Below, one piece after another: positions 12,944-24,427 of a stretch of 64,000 nt of DNA. Under the pieces are notes generated by a model. It was not told the origin of the DNA, did no database searches, and saw only the letters and a list, made by a program, of their open reading frames with translations. A program made the position numbers and the translations under genes. The stretch is from assembly GCA_019925105.1 (NCBI GenBank), contig JAHGAU010000017.1, positions 1 through 64,000 of the forward strand, given 5' to 3'. Numbering within the stretch: the first letter of the stretch is position 1; the number at the start of each line of letters is the position of its first letter. This DNA is from Niebla homalea (Eukaryota > Ascomycota > Lecanoromycetes > Lecanorales > Ramalinaceae).

Positions 12944-13127
12944 TATTATGTGGAAAGGCCATTGCCAAGACCTTTACGGGCACTAAGGCCTAAAGGGGTA
13001 TAGCAAGCTTGGTTTTTGGCATACGCACATATATATTACTCCTGCATAGCACTTATATAGATTATTATTTATATACTTACCACCCACTTTTATAGTGTAT
13101 TTACTTATTATTACCTGGTACATAATA
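12944..13127. repeat. Left LTR of element A
   Basis: 184 bp, paired with 14,163-14,346 at the same length. It includes the shared word CCTTTACGGGCACTAAGG. Confidence 0.85.
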
Positions 13128-13660
13128 AATAATAACAATAATACGAGTTCTTTTACTTAGTAATTAATATAGAGAGATCACTATATTACTGCCTTCTAGT
13201 TCCTTTATTAAAATATTAAGTATAGCGTTACTTACCTCTTAATATTTACCCTTTAAACTTATTTATTTAAATACTTAAATCATCATATTATTATTATGAA
13301 CATCCTCGTTACTATCCTACTCCTTAGTTCTTAAATCGACTCTCTTATTACCTTAAATCCCACCTTTTTTACTAAAACTTTACCTTACTATTTACGACCT
13401 CTATATAAGATTTATACCTCTTAAATCTCTTATTAAGCCCTTACCCTCCTTTAAAGTATTATTATTACGGGTCCTTCCCATTATAATACTTAAGAACCTT
13501 TACCGCAAATTTATATTATAATTATTATCACTATTACCTTTACCTTAAAAAGAGTTTTTAATTAATACCATCGCAGAAAACACCGTAGAATTACGGAGGT
13601 TTCTTACCTTTAATTTAAATATTCAACCATACTTACTTCTCTTATTACTTTTACCTCTTA

Positions 13661-13784
13661 TTATGGTAAAAGCAGGCTTTAAGTATATACTTATAGCGAA
13701 TTTACAGGATTAAGTAAAATATACCACTTATAAAGTTACGCTATAAGAATAAGCTATTACCAATAAGATCTGCTTTTACCATAA
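13661..13784. mobile_element. MITE-like foldback unit inside element A
   Basis: A perfect 15-bp terminal inverted repeat (TTATGGTAAAAGCAG at 13,661-13,675 and its complement at 13,770-13,784) encloses 94 bp. Pairing continues imperfectly inward and includes a perfect CTTATAGCG/CGCTATAAG pair, so about 40 bases of each end could pair. There is no coding capacity. It could be a small foldback transposon nested in the LTR element or a structured RNA segment of it. Confidence 0.6.
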
Positions 13785-14162
13785 ATCGACTTATGTATAT
13801 TACCGGCTTAAATAAGCTATATACCCCAAGCATTAAAAGCTTAGGATATTCACCCGGTTAAACCACGGATATCACGGATTTAAGCGATTCAGCTTACTTA
13901 TAAAACACTTAAATCCACGACAATTTCCCGGGTGAGATTACGATAACTGCCCGGCTTGCGGTTTTTCGGTTTTTAACCGGTTTTTCGACCTTGCCGTTAC
14001 CACACCTTTTCAATGCGCCGCCACCACGTATTATTTCAATTTCTTCAACCTCCTCGGCGTTAAATATACTTATTCTCTAGCCCCGGAGCCGCTTTCATTT
14101 ATAAGGCCATCGACCTTACCGTCATTACGTAAGCATAGTATTTTCCCTTTTTTTAGTATATT

Positions 14163-14346
14163 TATTATATGCAAAGGTTATTATTAAGACCTTTACGGGC
14201 ACTAAGGCCTAAAGGGGTATAGCAATCTTGGTACTTAACATACGCATATATATATTACTGCTATATAAAACTTATATAGATTATTATTTATATACTTATT
14301 ACCCACTTTTACAGTGCATTTACTTATCACCACCTGGTATATAACA
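14163..14346. repeat. Right LTR of element A
   Basis: 184 bp, same length as the left LTR, ending TATAACA directly before the target duplication CTTAT. Confidence 0.85.
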
Positions 14347-14351
14347 CTTAT

Positions 14352-15592
14352 AATTTAATTAAATTTAATTATTTATATTAACTTAATAAGGCTTATATTT
14401 TAATTATTATAATTATTAATTATTAAATAATAATTTTACGTTATTTAAAGTAACTGAATTTTTTGGATTTTTTTCTTTAATTACTTTAATTTCTTTTATT
14501 TTAAAAAAGCGGTTTATATTAATAAATAAATTATAATTTCCTTAATAATAATCTAGAATATCCGGTAATATATACAATTATTTCTTAATTAAGGTTTAAA
14601 CCCGTCATTAATATAAGGGATATTATTATCCTTTTATAATTAAAGCATTTTAAAAAAGTTATTTTCTTTTTTTACTTTTTAATTTCTAATAATTGTCAGT
14701 TAATTAATAAATATTAATAATACTTTACCGATACGTATAAACGGGGTCCCCGTATTAATTAAGGGTGGTAATAAGAATATCCGAATAAGGGTATTTAAAA
14801 GAAAGTTACTTAAATACCTTTACTTTTCTTAATTTTAATATTCTATAAATATATAAAAATCTATGGCTTATTATTTTTATTATATATATATAATATAATA
14901 ATAATAAAGGTTAATTTTCTATAATATCTTTATAGTTTTTATTACCGTTAATTAAGGAAAAAATACGGTAAATTATTTATAATTAAATCGTATAATTAAA
15001 CCGAATTCCTTAATATATATAAATAAATAAAAGCCTTCTTAAGACCGTTAAAAAAAATAAAAGATAATAAAAGAGTAAAAGTAATAAAATAATATAAAGT
15101 AATAAAGTATAATTAAAGATAGGCCGTAGCCCTTATATAAGTTAATAAAGTATAGATTGCTTTCTATAATAATCCGTTCTATCTTTTCTTTTTAAAGTAT
15201 ATACGAATTAATTCCACCCTTAATCAGCCCTTTTAATGTTTCCCTTCCTTTATGCACCTATCCGCAAGTTTGGTGTCTTCTATGCTCTCCCCCTTTCCAT
15301 AGTCTTTTAATTTTCTTTTTAAAGGGTTTTTAAATAAAAACGGAAGAATTTATTCTTAACTTAATAATAAAAAGTAATAAGAGGATTTCCGTATTAATAA
15401 AGTAAAATAATGATATACTTAAGGGTTTTAATAATAAAGTTTAAATTCTGAATAAAGTTAAATTTATTTTAATTAATAAGAAATTAACACTTCGCGGATA
15501 TTTAGGTTATCTTTATACCCCTTTAAAATTACTTAGCCCCCTTACGTTTAATATAATATAGAAAGTTAATTTTTATATGTAAATACCGCTCC
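14352..15592. other. AT-rich stretch, no gene seen
   Basis: No surviving coding motif on either strand. Isolated GC-containing islands (for example 15,230-15,300) do not extend into an open frame. Confidence 0.6.
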
Positions 15593-15597
15593 CTACT

Positions 15598-15760
15598 TAT
15601 CAGGGAACTGATATATAAGGTCTAGCTATGAACGGAATAATAGCTATGGTGGTGTCTATGGTATAGGATGTACCCATCATATAAATGTGGGTGCCAAGGA
15701 GCTAGTCCTTATGGAATAAATAGGCCGAGGCTGGGAGCAAGGCGTGCTAAAACCATAATA
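15598..15760. repeat. Left LTR of element B
   Basis: 163 bp, sharing long identical words with 16,938-17,100, for example GGCCGAGGCTGGGAGCAAGG. It begins directly after the first CTACT. Confidence 0.88.
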
Positions 15761-16937
15761 CGACCCCCCCTTCTACGACGGTAAGCTCCTACTACCTAGA
15801 CTAAAACCACCTTTATCGGACCTAGGTATAACCTTAAAGAATTACCGAGTATACTAATACTACCTTTAATAAGCGTGGTGGTTAAGTGGTAAAGGCTGAG
15901 CAACCCGGGTGTTAAGAAAAAGCTCCTGAAAAAAAGTGAAAAAATCAACTTTATAAGGGTGAAAAAAATCGACTTAAATTAAGTCGATTGGCGTGATCTC
16001 CGGGGTAAAGCCGAGTCATATATTTTCTGTTAAAAAAGGGTTTAATATAGGGTTATTACCGTAGACGCCGTTTTGAAACTGAAGCGATTAACGAGGTGGC
16101 CGTGGGTAAGCCGGCTAAGTGGCTTTTACCCTTAATACCGTAAATAAGGCTCTTACCCTTAATACCCTCGTCGCACTTATTAAGATATAATTCCCTTATT
16201 TTTGCTCCACCCGTAGTATTACCCTTATTAATATTATTATCAATATTAACCGTTTATCCAATTATTAGCCATTCCGGCCTATAGGCTACCCTATTAAGGG
16301 CCCCGTAACTGCTAACGTCTTATAAGCTTATAACGTAATAATAATATATCTACCGTAAATTTTATAAGATAAAAGTCGTTTATTTAATTAACTGAGAAAT
16401 TAAATATTATTATAATAGGCTTACTATTGATAATAGGCTTATATAAGTGTTATAATTAAGGTATCGATAGGCTTATTTACGAAGTCGATAAATTGAAGTA
16501 TTAATACCCTATATTTTAAGCAGGGTAGTTAAATACGTATTTATCGTACTGCTTAAGGGATTTTTAACGATAGGCCCATTTACGGTATCGTCTTAAACGT
16601 TCTTCCTTAAGAGAACCTATTCGGGCCTCTTAATTATCCTTATTCTTATCCTTATCCTTATTTTATTTTAAGTCTTAATTAACTTAATTACTATTAATAT
16701 TAACGTTTACTTAATTCTAATTATTCCGGCCTATAAAGGTTTCCACTCTTAGTTCCTATAGCTATTAACGTCTTATAGACTTATAATATGTACTTATTAT
16801 ACGGCTTATTAACTGACTGGTTAACTTATTAATTAAAATATACGTTATATTACTTTAATTAATAATATTATTTTAATAAAATATAAGTATTAAAAGGCTT
16901 ATAATTAACCTTTAATATATAAGGATAATTATTATTA

Positions 16938-17100
16938 TATCAGGGAACTAATATATAAGGTCTAGTTATAAACGGAATAATAGCTATGGTGGTATCTATG
17001 GTATAGGATATACCCATTATATAAGTATGGGTATTAAGGAGCTAGTCCTTATAGGGCAAGTAGGCCGAGGCTGGGAGCAAGGCCTGCTGGGACCATAATA
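16938..17100. repeat. Right LTR of element B
   Basis: 163 bp, same length as the left LTR. It ends CCATAATA directly before the second CTACT. Confidence 0.88.
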
Positions 17101-17105
17101 CTACT

Positions 17106-18208
17106 TTAGGGGTTATAATTTTTACTTATAATTACTTTACTTTTAATCTTCCGGCCGTTAATTAAATTAAGTGATTTTCCGGGTTATTTAAGATATAAAG
17201 GATTCGGTGCTTAATTCTTAGCCTCCTTTTTTTTTAAACGTAAAATCTTAATTTAAGTAAATAGACTTCCTTTTTTTTAAATTTAATTTTTAAAAATAAT
17301 TTTAATTAAGTAATTTTAAGGGTAAAAATAAGTTATATCCTCATTATATAATTAGAGTTATTGTTTTAAAAATAAAAATTTATCTTAAAAAATAAGATTT
17401 TTTATTATAAAAAGTAAAATATTTAAAGTTTTTTAACTTTATAATGTTCCGTAATCTTTATAAAAAGTCTTAATTAAATAATCTTAGCGGCGGAATAAGG
17501 TTAAAAAATCCTTTATATTATAAAGAAAGTTTAAATTGGGTAAAAATTTCTCGTTATAATTATAAGGTTTTTAAGGGTTTAAACTTTAAAGAATTCAGTT
17601 AAGGTTAAAATTTCTTAATTAAGATTTTTATTAAGGCTCCGCTTAACGCTTTATACTATAAAGTTAAAACCTTTATATATAGCCGGTTTCCGGTATATAA
17701 GTATTAACGTATAATTAACTTATAAAATTAAGAAATAAGTATTTATGCTTTTTAATTAATAAATACGTATACTGTAATAATAATAAGGTTAAGGTATTTT
17801 ATCCTTATAAAATTTTAAATTATTAAGTTATTAATTAACTTTATAGCTTAAAAATCGTAATTTTAATAATATCCCTTTAAGTAAAATACTTTATTTTTAA
17901 GTATATTTTATACGGTAAAATCTTTATATTATAATTATAAAATTGAATAAGGAAAAGGTATCTTTATAAAGTATCGTTATTTTAAGGCCGGGCTTATAAA
18001 CTTTTAAAATATAAGCTATAAGTTTTTTGATTATTCTCTATATATAGAAGTACGATGAAATACTCCTGAATCCCGGCTACCCTAATCGGGTCTAGCTTCG
18101 GATCATATTTAATCTACCCGATTGCCGGGTAACTAATATAAATACTTTTAATAAATGAGTAAGGGCCCCAGAAAGTTTAAGATAATCCATGTTCACGTAA
18201 TGACCTTG
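17106..18208. other. AT-rich stretch up to the isochore boundary
   Basis: No gene is visible. Near the right end (18,072-18,129) a GC-richer inverted repeat appears: nested arms CCCGGC/GCCGGG and AATCGGGT/ACCCGATT. Composition switches from AT-rich to roughly balanced within about 100 bp around 18,180, just before the stop codon of the ATPase gene. Confidence 0.6.
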
Positions 18209-21200
18209 TTAATCTACTTGCAAGTCCCTCCTCCTAAACCTTATTAAAGTGGCGGTGATCAGGATAACAGGCAACACGCTAACAAGCTCGCCGAGCCCAG
18301 CATAAGCAGGCGGGACTCGAACGTTGACAAAAGCGCCCGAAGCAAGCAATATAGCAACCAAGTTGTAGAGACCGGACCAGAGGAAATTGAACATGATGCG
18401 AGTGAAAGCTGCTCTTGAGACATCGAGCAGCGCCGGAATACCGTTGAGTCCGCCAGTGAGTACGACATCGGCCGTGACTCTCGTAACGTCCGACCTAGAA
18501 CCAATTTGGACGCCAGTGTGAGCTTGGGCGATTGCGACGGCATCATTGGTACCGTCACCACAAAAGAGTATAGTCTTGCCCTCATCAACAAGTCTTTTCA
18601 CGTAGTCCCGCTTCCCGGAAGGTGACTGCCGTGAGAGAATGTTGCTTTCATGAATGCCAAGTGATTGGGCGACATCCCTAACGACTTGAGGCGCGTCACC
18701 GCTCACAATGTGGCAGGCTATTTTACGCCGACTGAGATTCTTGATGACTCCGATCGCCTCGGGACGAAGGCGACGCGTGCTAAGTCGGCGGCTGTCACTG
18801 CCTGATCTTGCAAACATTTCTTTACTGCAACAGAGACTGGATGGATTTCATCTTTAACCAGGCCAAGAACTAACGTTCTGATATCCGAGGGTTGCGCAGG
18901 CGAAGCATGATACTCTTCCACAACCATGGCAAGATCGCCTTTCGTGAGTGTCCCTGTCTTATCGAATATCACATCTGTGGTTCTATAGGCTCGCTCGATC
19001 ACTGAGGTTCGCTTGATGACTATGCCAGAGTTGGCCGCGACTCCGCCAGTAATGATCAGTACCATTGGCACAGCCAGGCCAAGAGCACATGGGCAACTAA
19101 TGGCAAGAACGGCAATACCATAGGTTATCGCAAGACCAAAGCTTGCACCCAGGTTGTCCTTGCGAACCTTTAGCGCAATAGCAATCCAAGTAGTGAAGAC
19201 GAGAATCGAGATACCAACAGCCGTTGGAATAAACCATCCAGCAACTTTCTCTGCTAATTCTTGCACAGAAGGCTTTGCTCCAAGAGCATCCTCTACAAGG
19301 TTGGCTATGTCGGTAATGCTGTTTTCTCCAGGAAGGCGTGTTAGGCGAATAGTTAGCGTCGATGATCCATTCATCGTGCCTGCAATCACAGTGTCACCAA
19401 GCTTCTTTAGAGCCGGCAGCGTCTCCCCAGTGAGCATAGATTCGTCGACTGAGCTGGATCCACCAATGACTTCACCATCCGTAACGAACTTTGCAAAAGG
19501 AGGGGTCTTTACGATGTCACCGAATTCAAGAAGTCGTGCGTCAAGGCTTGAGGAGCATCCTGACTTGTCAACCAGAACTGTGAAATCAGCTTGTAAAGAT
19601 TTCATTGCAACCGCAGCGGAAGCCTTGTTCCTTGCTATAGCGGAAACAAACCGACCGAACAGAACCAGTGTCACCAGCAAAGTGCTGGTCTCAAAGATCT
19701 CTCCTTGCTTCAAGGCAAATCCGCTATGTGTAAGTGCAAATGCGACGATCGAATATCCATAAGCGGCTGTGATACTTAGTACGACGAGCATGTCCATCTC
19801 GATAAGTCTACTGAAGACTAGCGACTTTAGGGCTCCCACATAAAATGCGGGAATCGCTATTGCTTGGACGAAAGTTGAAAGGACAAGTGAAATTATGGAC
19901 CGAGTGGCATACGGTACCGAATTTTGCGACCAGGCCAGTACTACCACGGGGATTGTAAAGATAAGCGCTAGTGCGGTCATCCAAGCCACCTGCCTCAGCA
20001 TCTCCTTGTCGTCAGCACGGGAATCATGCTTCCTGGGCGCAGCCAGATGTGCCGAGGGAATAGAAGCAAGCAAGGTCCGGGCGCCGATAATAGTCGGGTC
20101 GAAACAGACCGCATAGACGTTCTGCTTGACTTTTGAAATCGAATGCATACCAGGTAGTAGCACCCTATGCAGCCGGTCTGCTTCCTGGCTCGGTACATTC
20201 ATGTCAAGGTTATGTAGATGTTTGGTGATACGGGAACATGCGAAACCTGTTTCGCGCTCGAATCGAGAAATTGTCGTTTCTGGGTTGAATTTTGGATTCA
20301 GGTGGAATTCGCCAACGCCGGCTACAAAGTTGATGTTGGCCTTTGTGACACCCTCAATTCGTTCCAAAACCTTCATCCCTTTCTTGGAGCATGATGTACA
20401 TGTCATTCCTGAGATCTCAAGCGTGACGTGGAGAGCGGGGTCGTCATCGGCCTTCTCGACATCGCGCTTTGTGCGGTCAGCGGAGCTCTCTGTGTGTGCT
20501 GGCGACCTGACTATAGAATCAATTTGGTAGGCAGGTACAATTTGAATTCTATCTTTCCCTCGCATCGAAACATGAGCGTGCTCTTGATCAAGTAGAGAAT
20601 TGGCAGACTTGCTCGAAACTTCATTCTGTGCCGCTCCAGGTTGTGTTGCTCTCTGCCGCCTTTCTTTGGAACAGCAGGTCTCCGAAGAGCCTAAGACACT
20701 GCGACATATGCAGCGTCCGATCCGAAGATACGAAGAATATTTTTCGTAAGCAGCATCAAGGTGCGATTGACAAGCTTGGCCTAAGCTGCTTGTAGCTGAG
20801 GTATGACAGCCATTATCGTCTTCTAGGGTGCAGCTCGAGCTGTTGGGTGGGATCAATAGCTGTTCCTTTCCCAGAGAGGCATCTTTGCAAGTAGATCTTT
20901 TGAGTCTTGCGGTTTGATCCCGACTTTCGCCAATCTCTTCCATAGAGAGCCGTGCACATTGCAATATTGTCTTGTCTTCAGCATCTATCTGTTGAGAATT
21001 TGTGACAGACGCACTGCAATCGGGGTTGTTAGAGCGTTGATTCTCATCCACTGTCCAATGGACGTCATGAACCAATGATTCCACCGGCTTGCAGCAAAAG
21101 TCGTCACAAGCGGTCTTGACCGCTCCATTCGCGCTCCTCTTGGCCATGAGGGTTCCCTGGGTAGCACAGCTATCTGGTAATGATCGATTCTTACCACAAG

Positions 21201-21668
21201 CAACAGACTTTGCGTCATTGCCAATACAACAATCCGATGGAGTGCTTTTGCTAGCACAGGAACCAGGCTCTATTGCTAGGGTAGCACGTCGACTCGAGAG
21301 TGGAGAAGACACATCCTCGCATGTGGCGCTCTGGCACCATCTTGGTGTTTCCTGTCGTTGGCAGTCTTCTCCGACGTGCGGCTGGTCGTGCTGATGGAGA
21401 TTTTGGCGCGTAGAAATGTTGACGCATGCTTCGTTCCCGAGTTCCGGGCTGTTCTGGCATGCAAAGGCTGCAGCTACCATGATGCATATTTCTAAGTGCA
21501 GGGTGATCAGAATGGCATGTGCTCCAACAGAGGATTCGGCTACACACCGTCGCAACGGCGGCCATTAGAACAGCAACCTTCAGGACTGACAAACGCCTCG
21601 CTCTCGCAACGAATTGTAGAAGGACTCGTCGGCCTTCGTTGCTCTTTGTCAGACATGAGGTGTTCCAT
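18209..21668 (-). pseudogene. P1B-type heavy-metal (Cu/Cd) ATPase, broken in the nucleotide-binding domain
   Basis: This is a fungal Pca1/CrpA-like metal efflux pump of the plasma membrane. Exon 1 is 21,668-21,548. A 56-bp intron (21,547-21,492) joins it in phase and completes a Cys motif (CDEICI). The long frame 21,491-18,718 carries a Cys-rich N-terminus, an HMA domain with GMTCTSC, the actuator TGE loop (SMLTGETLP), the transport motif SCPCALG, the phosphorylation site DKTGTLT, and an HP motif (DEIHPVS). The remainder lies in another frame (18,769-18,209): RPEAIGVI, the hinge GDGTNDAV and the last membrane helices with a normal C-terminus. About 75-90 residues of the N-domain, including the Gly-rich ATP-binding loop, are absent at about 18,770-18,800. 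No intron can explain the gap. It is probably non-functional, though an assembly error is possible. Confidence 0.85.
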
Positions 21669-22281
21669 TCCTCCTGAGGAGTGCTGTAAGCAAATGCAGA
21701 TATGCTGGAGAATATTTCAATAGCTCAAGGGAATCGACATCATTGGAAAATTGTCTCCAAATCCTCTGAGGATGTCATTACAAAAGTGGGAGAAATCGGT
21801 GGGAGAACTCACCGCCCCACCAGCACGGTAGGGCTGAATGCAGCTTGGCCCAACGATGACGTCATATGTTAGACCAAATAGTGAACTGCGATTTCATTCA
21901 CTCCCTGCCCCCCATAGGTAGATTTGCTCCTCGCAGTAGTTAGATTCTTCATGCGTCCATCCTATCACTCATAACGTGCACCTTCTTGGTTCCTGCTTTT
22001 CGTGAACGGCTTGAATGAAGGTGCGAAATTGCCCTTAGATTTTCCAATGTGCTCATCAGAATCTTCATTGCTCTCCTTAGCATCGTTCTGAAATATACTT
22101 GTGGCTCTTAGATCACATCTTGTGCTACTCAGGAGGCGAAAAGTCAACGTGAACACTCATTCGACAATTTACCCTGCAAGACCTTCATACCCATTCTGCT
22201 CTCTGCACTTAGGATGCAAATGATTGGGCGACGCTGCTCAAAGAGGCCTTTGTAGCAGTTCAAAACCCTGCCTCTCGTGGG
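21669..22281. other. Intergenic, no gene seen
   Basis: Balanced composition. Short frames on both strands have no recognisable motif. It includes the promoter of the ATPase gene (reading left) and the 5' flank of the LRR pseudogene (reading right). Confidence 0.5.
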
Positions 22282-24094
22282 ATGACACCTGCCTTACGAA
22301 ATGATACCCAAAATGTTTCGCGACCTCGGAATGCTGATCCACGAAGCAGTCAGCTTGCAGCTGAGATTGCAAGTCTGCTGTACTCTGCGCCACTTGATGC
22401 TGGGCTTTCACAGCTCATAAAATACGGTAAGCTTCCCACTAGAAAACTCCACTTTGAACCGTCACTCTCTGTATCCACAAGATGAGATTGTGAGATCATA
22501 CCCTCCGGCCCCCCGAAATCGACGCCTCTTAGAGAAAGATATTGTTGCTCCTCGTCATGCCATCCAGTCTCAAATCGAGGAGGAGGATCTGGCTGCAAGT
22601 AAAGATAGGGAAATAAATAAGAAGATTTAGACCCACCGCGTCTTGTCTCGAGGCCCTTAGACCCCGCTCGATGATCCAATGCCTGTCGCAGCACCCTTGG
22701 CCTTGCCTATGCCTGTGGAGACTACAGACGAGGAGAGCTTGAAACCCTTCTTCCGGCATCTCAGTCGGCACGATAGTAGTGCTCACGGTGGAGACATAGC
22801 TCCTGTGTATGGCAAATAGCAATGGTACGACGTAAATATTGACGCATGAGAAGGAAAGGTTGTACACGGACGGGTACATGGATCTATGCAAAATGTGAGG
22901 GAAGAGATCCTACTTGTAATAAGATGAGATGATGCAAGAATCGCGAGAAGTACTGAAATGATTATCTTATAGGATTCTTGGTCCTCCAAATATCATCGCC
23001 CTCATAGAGAGCGTCTCCACTAATACCAGCGTTCGCCACTTCCTAGGTAACAACATCATCGGTCCTGTGGGCCCATGTGCACTTGCGGCATTCAGTCCAA
23101 ATCATCCCGACCGCATCGAAACATGGGATCTCGCTGGAAATTGTATAGATGGCCCTTCTATGACTCAGGAAACAAGTGCCTTGGTGGGGAGTCGTGTCAT
23201 CACCAATATTTGGCTGAAACGAAATCCGCTTGGGCCCGGTGCATGCCCAGATCTCTATCGACTCATCATCCAGGTTTCGCACCTCCGTACCTTGGATCTT
23301 GACCAGACCGAGCTCGGCGATACTGGTGTTGAAAACCATTTCCGTCTTCTCACAGAATGCGCGCTCGCCCCGTTCCGTCTCCACCACATCTATCTCAATG
23401 CCACTGGCATCTCGACTGCCGCTTGCAAGGCTATCGCCCATTTCCTCGCCTCTCCAGACTGCACTCTGAAACCGCTGTACCTCAGCATGAACCCCATTGG
23501 CGGTGATGGCGCGCAGACTCTCTCGGACGGCCGTCGCCAAACAAGTCTCTCACCCGTCTGATCCTCAACTCCTGGGGTATCAACACGCAAGGTACGACAG
23601 ACATCTTCGCTGCCCTCTCCGGCCATTCAAAGCTGTTCACCCTCAGAATTGCACAGAGCTACGCAACTCAAGATCTCAACGCCCGTTACAATTTCCTCGG
23701 GGATGGCATTGTCTCTTCCCTCACCAAGCTCACCAGCCACGAGAAATGTCACCTCAAATACCTTGGTCTCGGCCTCACAGCGCTCACTAAGTCTGCCATC
23801 AATGCGATAGCCAAAGCAGCAGTCTCCTCAGAAACGCTCGAGGTGTTCGACGCCAGATCCGTACACGGAGATGCAAAGATCGACGCGGGCGTTGCTGCGT
23901 TGCTGCGTATCTATCTCACACGCTCCCCCCCAATGTCGAGATGCATCACGATGGGCTCGACGAGGAAAACTTTGGGCAAGGGGAGAGAAAAAGTGGCTGA
24001 TCAGCTCAAAAGACGTGAGAGCTATCCACAGTGGGTACCGCAATAGGGATGCAGGATTGGCGCGACGGGGCAAACTGGTACTGAAGAAGTGGTA
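22282..24094 (+). pseudogene. Leucine-rich-repeat (ribonuclease-inhibitor-like) protein, multiply frameshifted
   Basis: Ribonuclease-inhibitor-type LRRs are clear, spread over three frames: LRTLDLDQTELGDTGV, LHHIYLNATGISTAACKAI, LYLSMNPIGGDGAQTL, then (other frame) LILNSWGINTQGTTDIF, and later CHLKYLGLGLTALTKSAINAI. The N-terminal part begins around 22,282. It is cut by stops near 22,629 and several more before 22,980. A frameshift at about 23,525 (GACGGCCGTCGCC) and another at a C7 run near 23,930 shift the frame again. The C-terminal end (EKKWLISSKDVRAIHSGYRNRDAGL) stops at 24,095. No exon model rescues it. I infer a dead paralogue of an intracellular fungal LRR protein. Confidence 0.75.
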
Positions 24095-24427
24095 GGATGA
24101 GGGTGCGGACCTAGTGAGCCGGGTCATGGACGTAGAGACTGCTTGAGGAGTTCAAGAGTAGATTGTGCTCAGTATGGTAAGGTCAAGGTTGCGCTCAAGG
24201 ACGAAGATGAGCTCCGAAAGTGACGATTGTTGACCAATATGGTCCGCCAGACATGCAAAAAGGAACAAGTATCTCTTGATCGTGGGTCCGACAGATCAGT
24301 GCTACCCCGTCGCATACTTGGCGCGATTCTATGAATTTGCTCATCACTTGGCAAATAGCGAGTATTTTACGCGTCCTCCTCTACCCCTAAACAAAATCAA
24401 TCTATGTTGTACATCACTGCCACCAAT

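Larger units (their letters stand above)
12944..14346. mobile_element. Compact non-autonomous LTR element A (TRIM-like), TSD CTTAT
   Basis: Two direct repeats of 184 bp (12,944-13,127 and 14,163-14,346) bound a 1,035-bp interior with no retroviral coding capacity. The full element is 1,403 bp. The 5-bp direct duplication CTTAT sits immediately outside both ends (12,939-12,943 and 14,347-14,351), which fixes the boundaries and shows that this was a real integration. LTR termini read TATTA...TAATA/TAACA, which is TGTTA...TAACA after RIP. The LTRs differ mostly by transitions. The interior contains a foldback unit at 13,661-13,784. Orientation was not determined. Confidence 0.85.
15598..17100. 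mobile_element. Compact non-autonomous LTR element B (TRIM-like), TSD CTACT
   Basis: Two 163-bp direct repeats (15,598-15,760 and 16,938-17,100) bound a 1,177-bp interior without gag or pol. The total is 1,503 bp. The target duplication CTACT is perfect at 15,593-15,597 and 17,101-17,105. LTR ends read TATCAGGG...CCATAATA, which is TGTCAGGG...CCATAACA before RIP. Differences between the LTRs are mostly C/T and G/A. The interior carries a perfect 11-bp-arm hairpin at 15,967-15,989 (AATCGACTTAA, one-base loop). It also carries an imperfect internal direct duplication (about 16,140-16,345 versus 16,620-16,795, both with ATTCCGGCCTATA and AACGTCTTATA). Confidence 0.88.

Noticed and set aside
1..18180. 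tRNA, rRNA or CRISPR features in the AT-rich block
   Set aside because: No tRNA with both A and B boxes, no rRNA signature, and the repeats are satellites or LTRs rather than spaced repeats.
18209..18817. Separate gene downstream of the ATPase
   Set aside because: It is the C-terminal hinge and last helices of the same ATPase in a shifted frame, not an independent gene.
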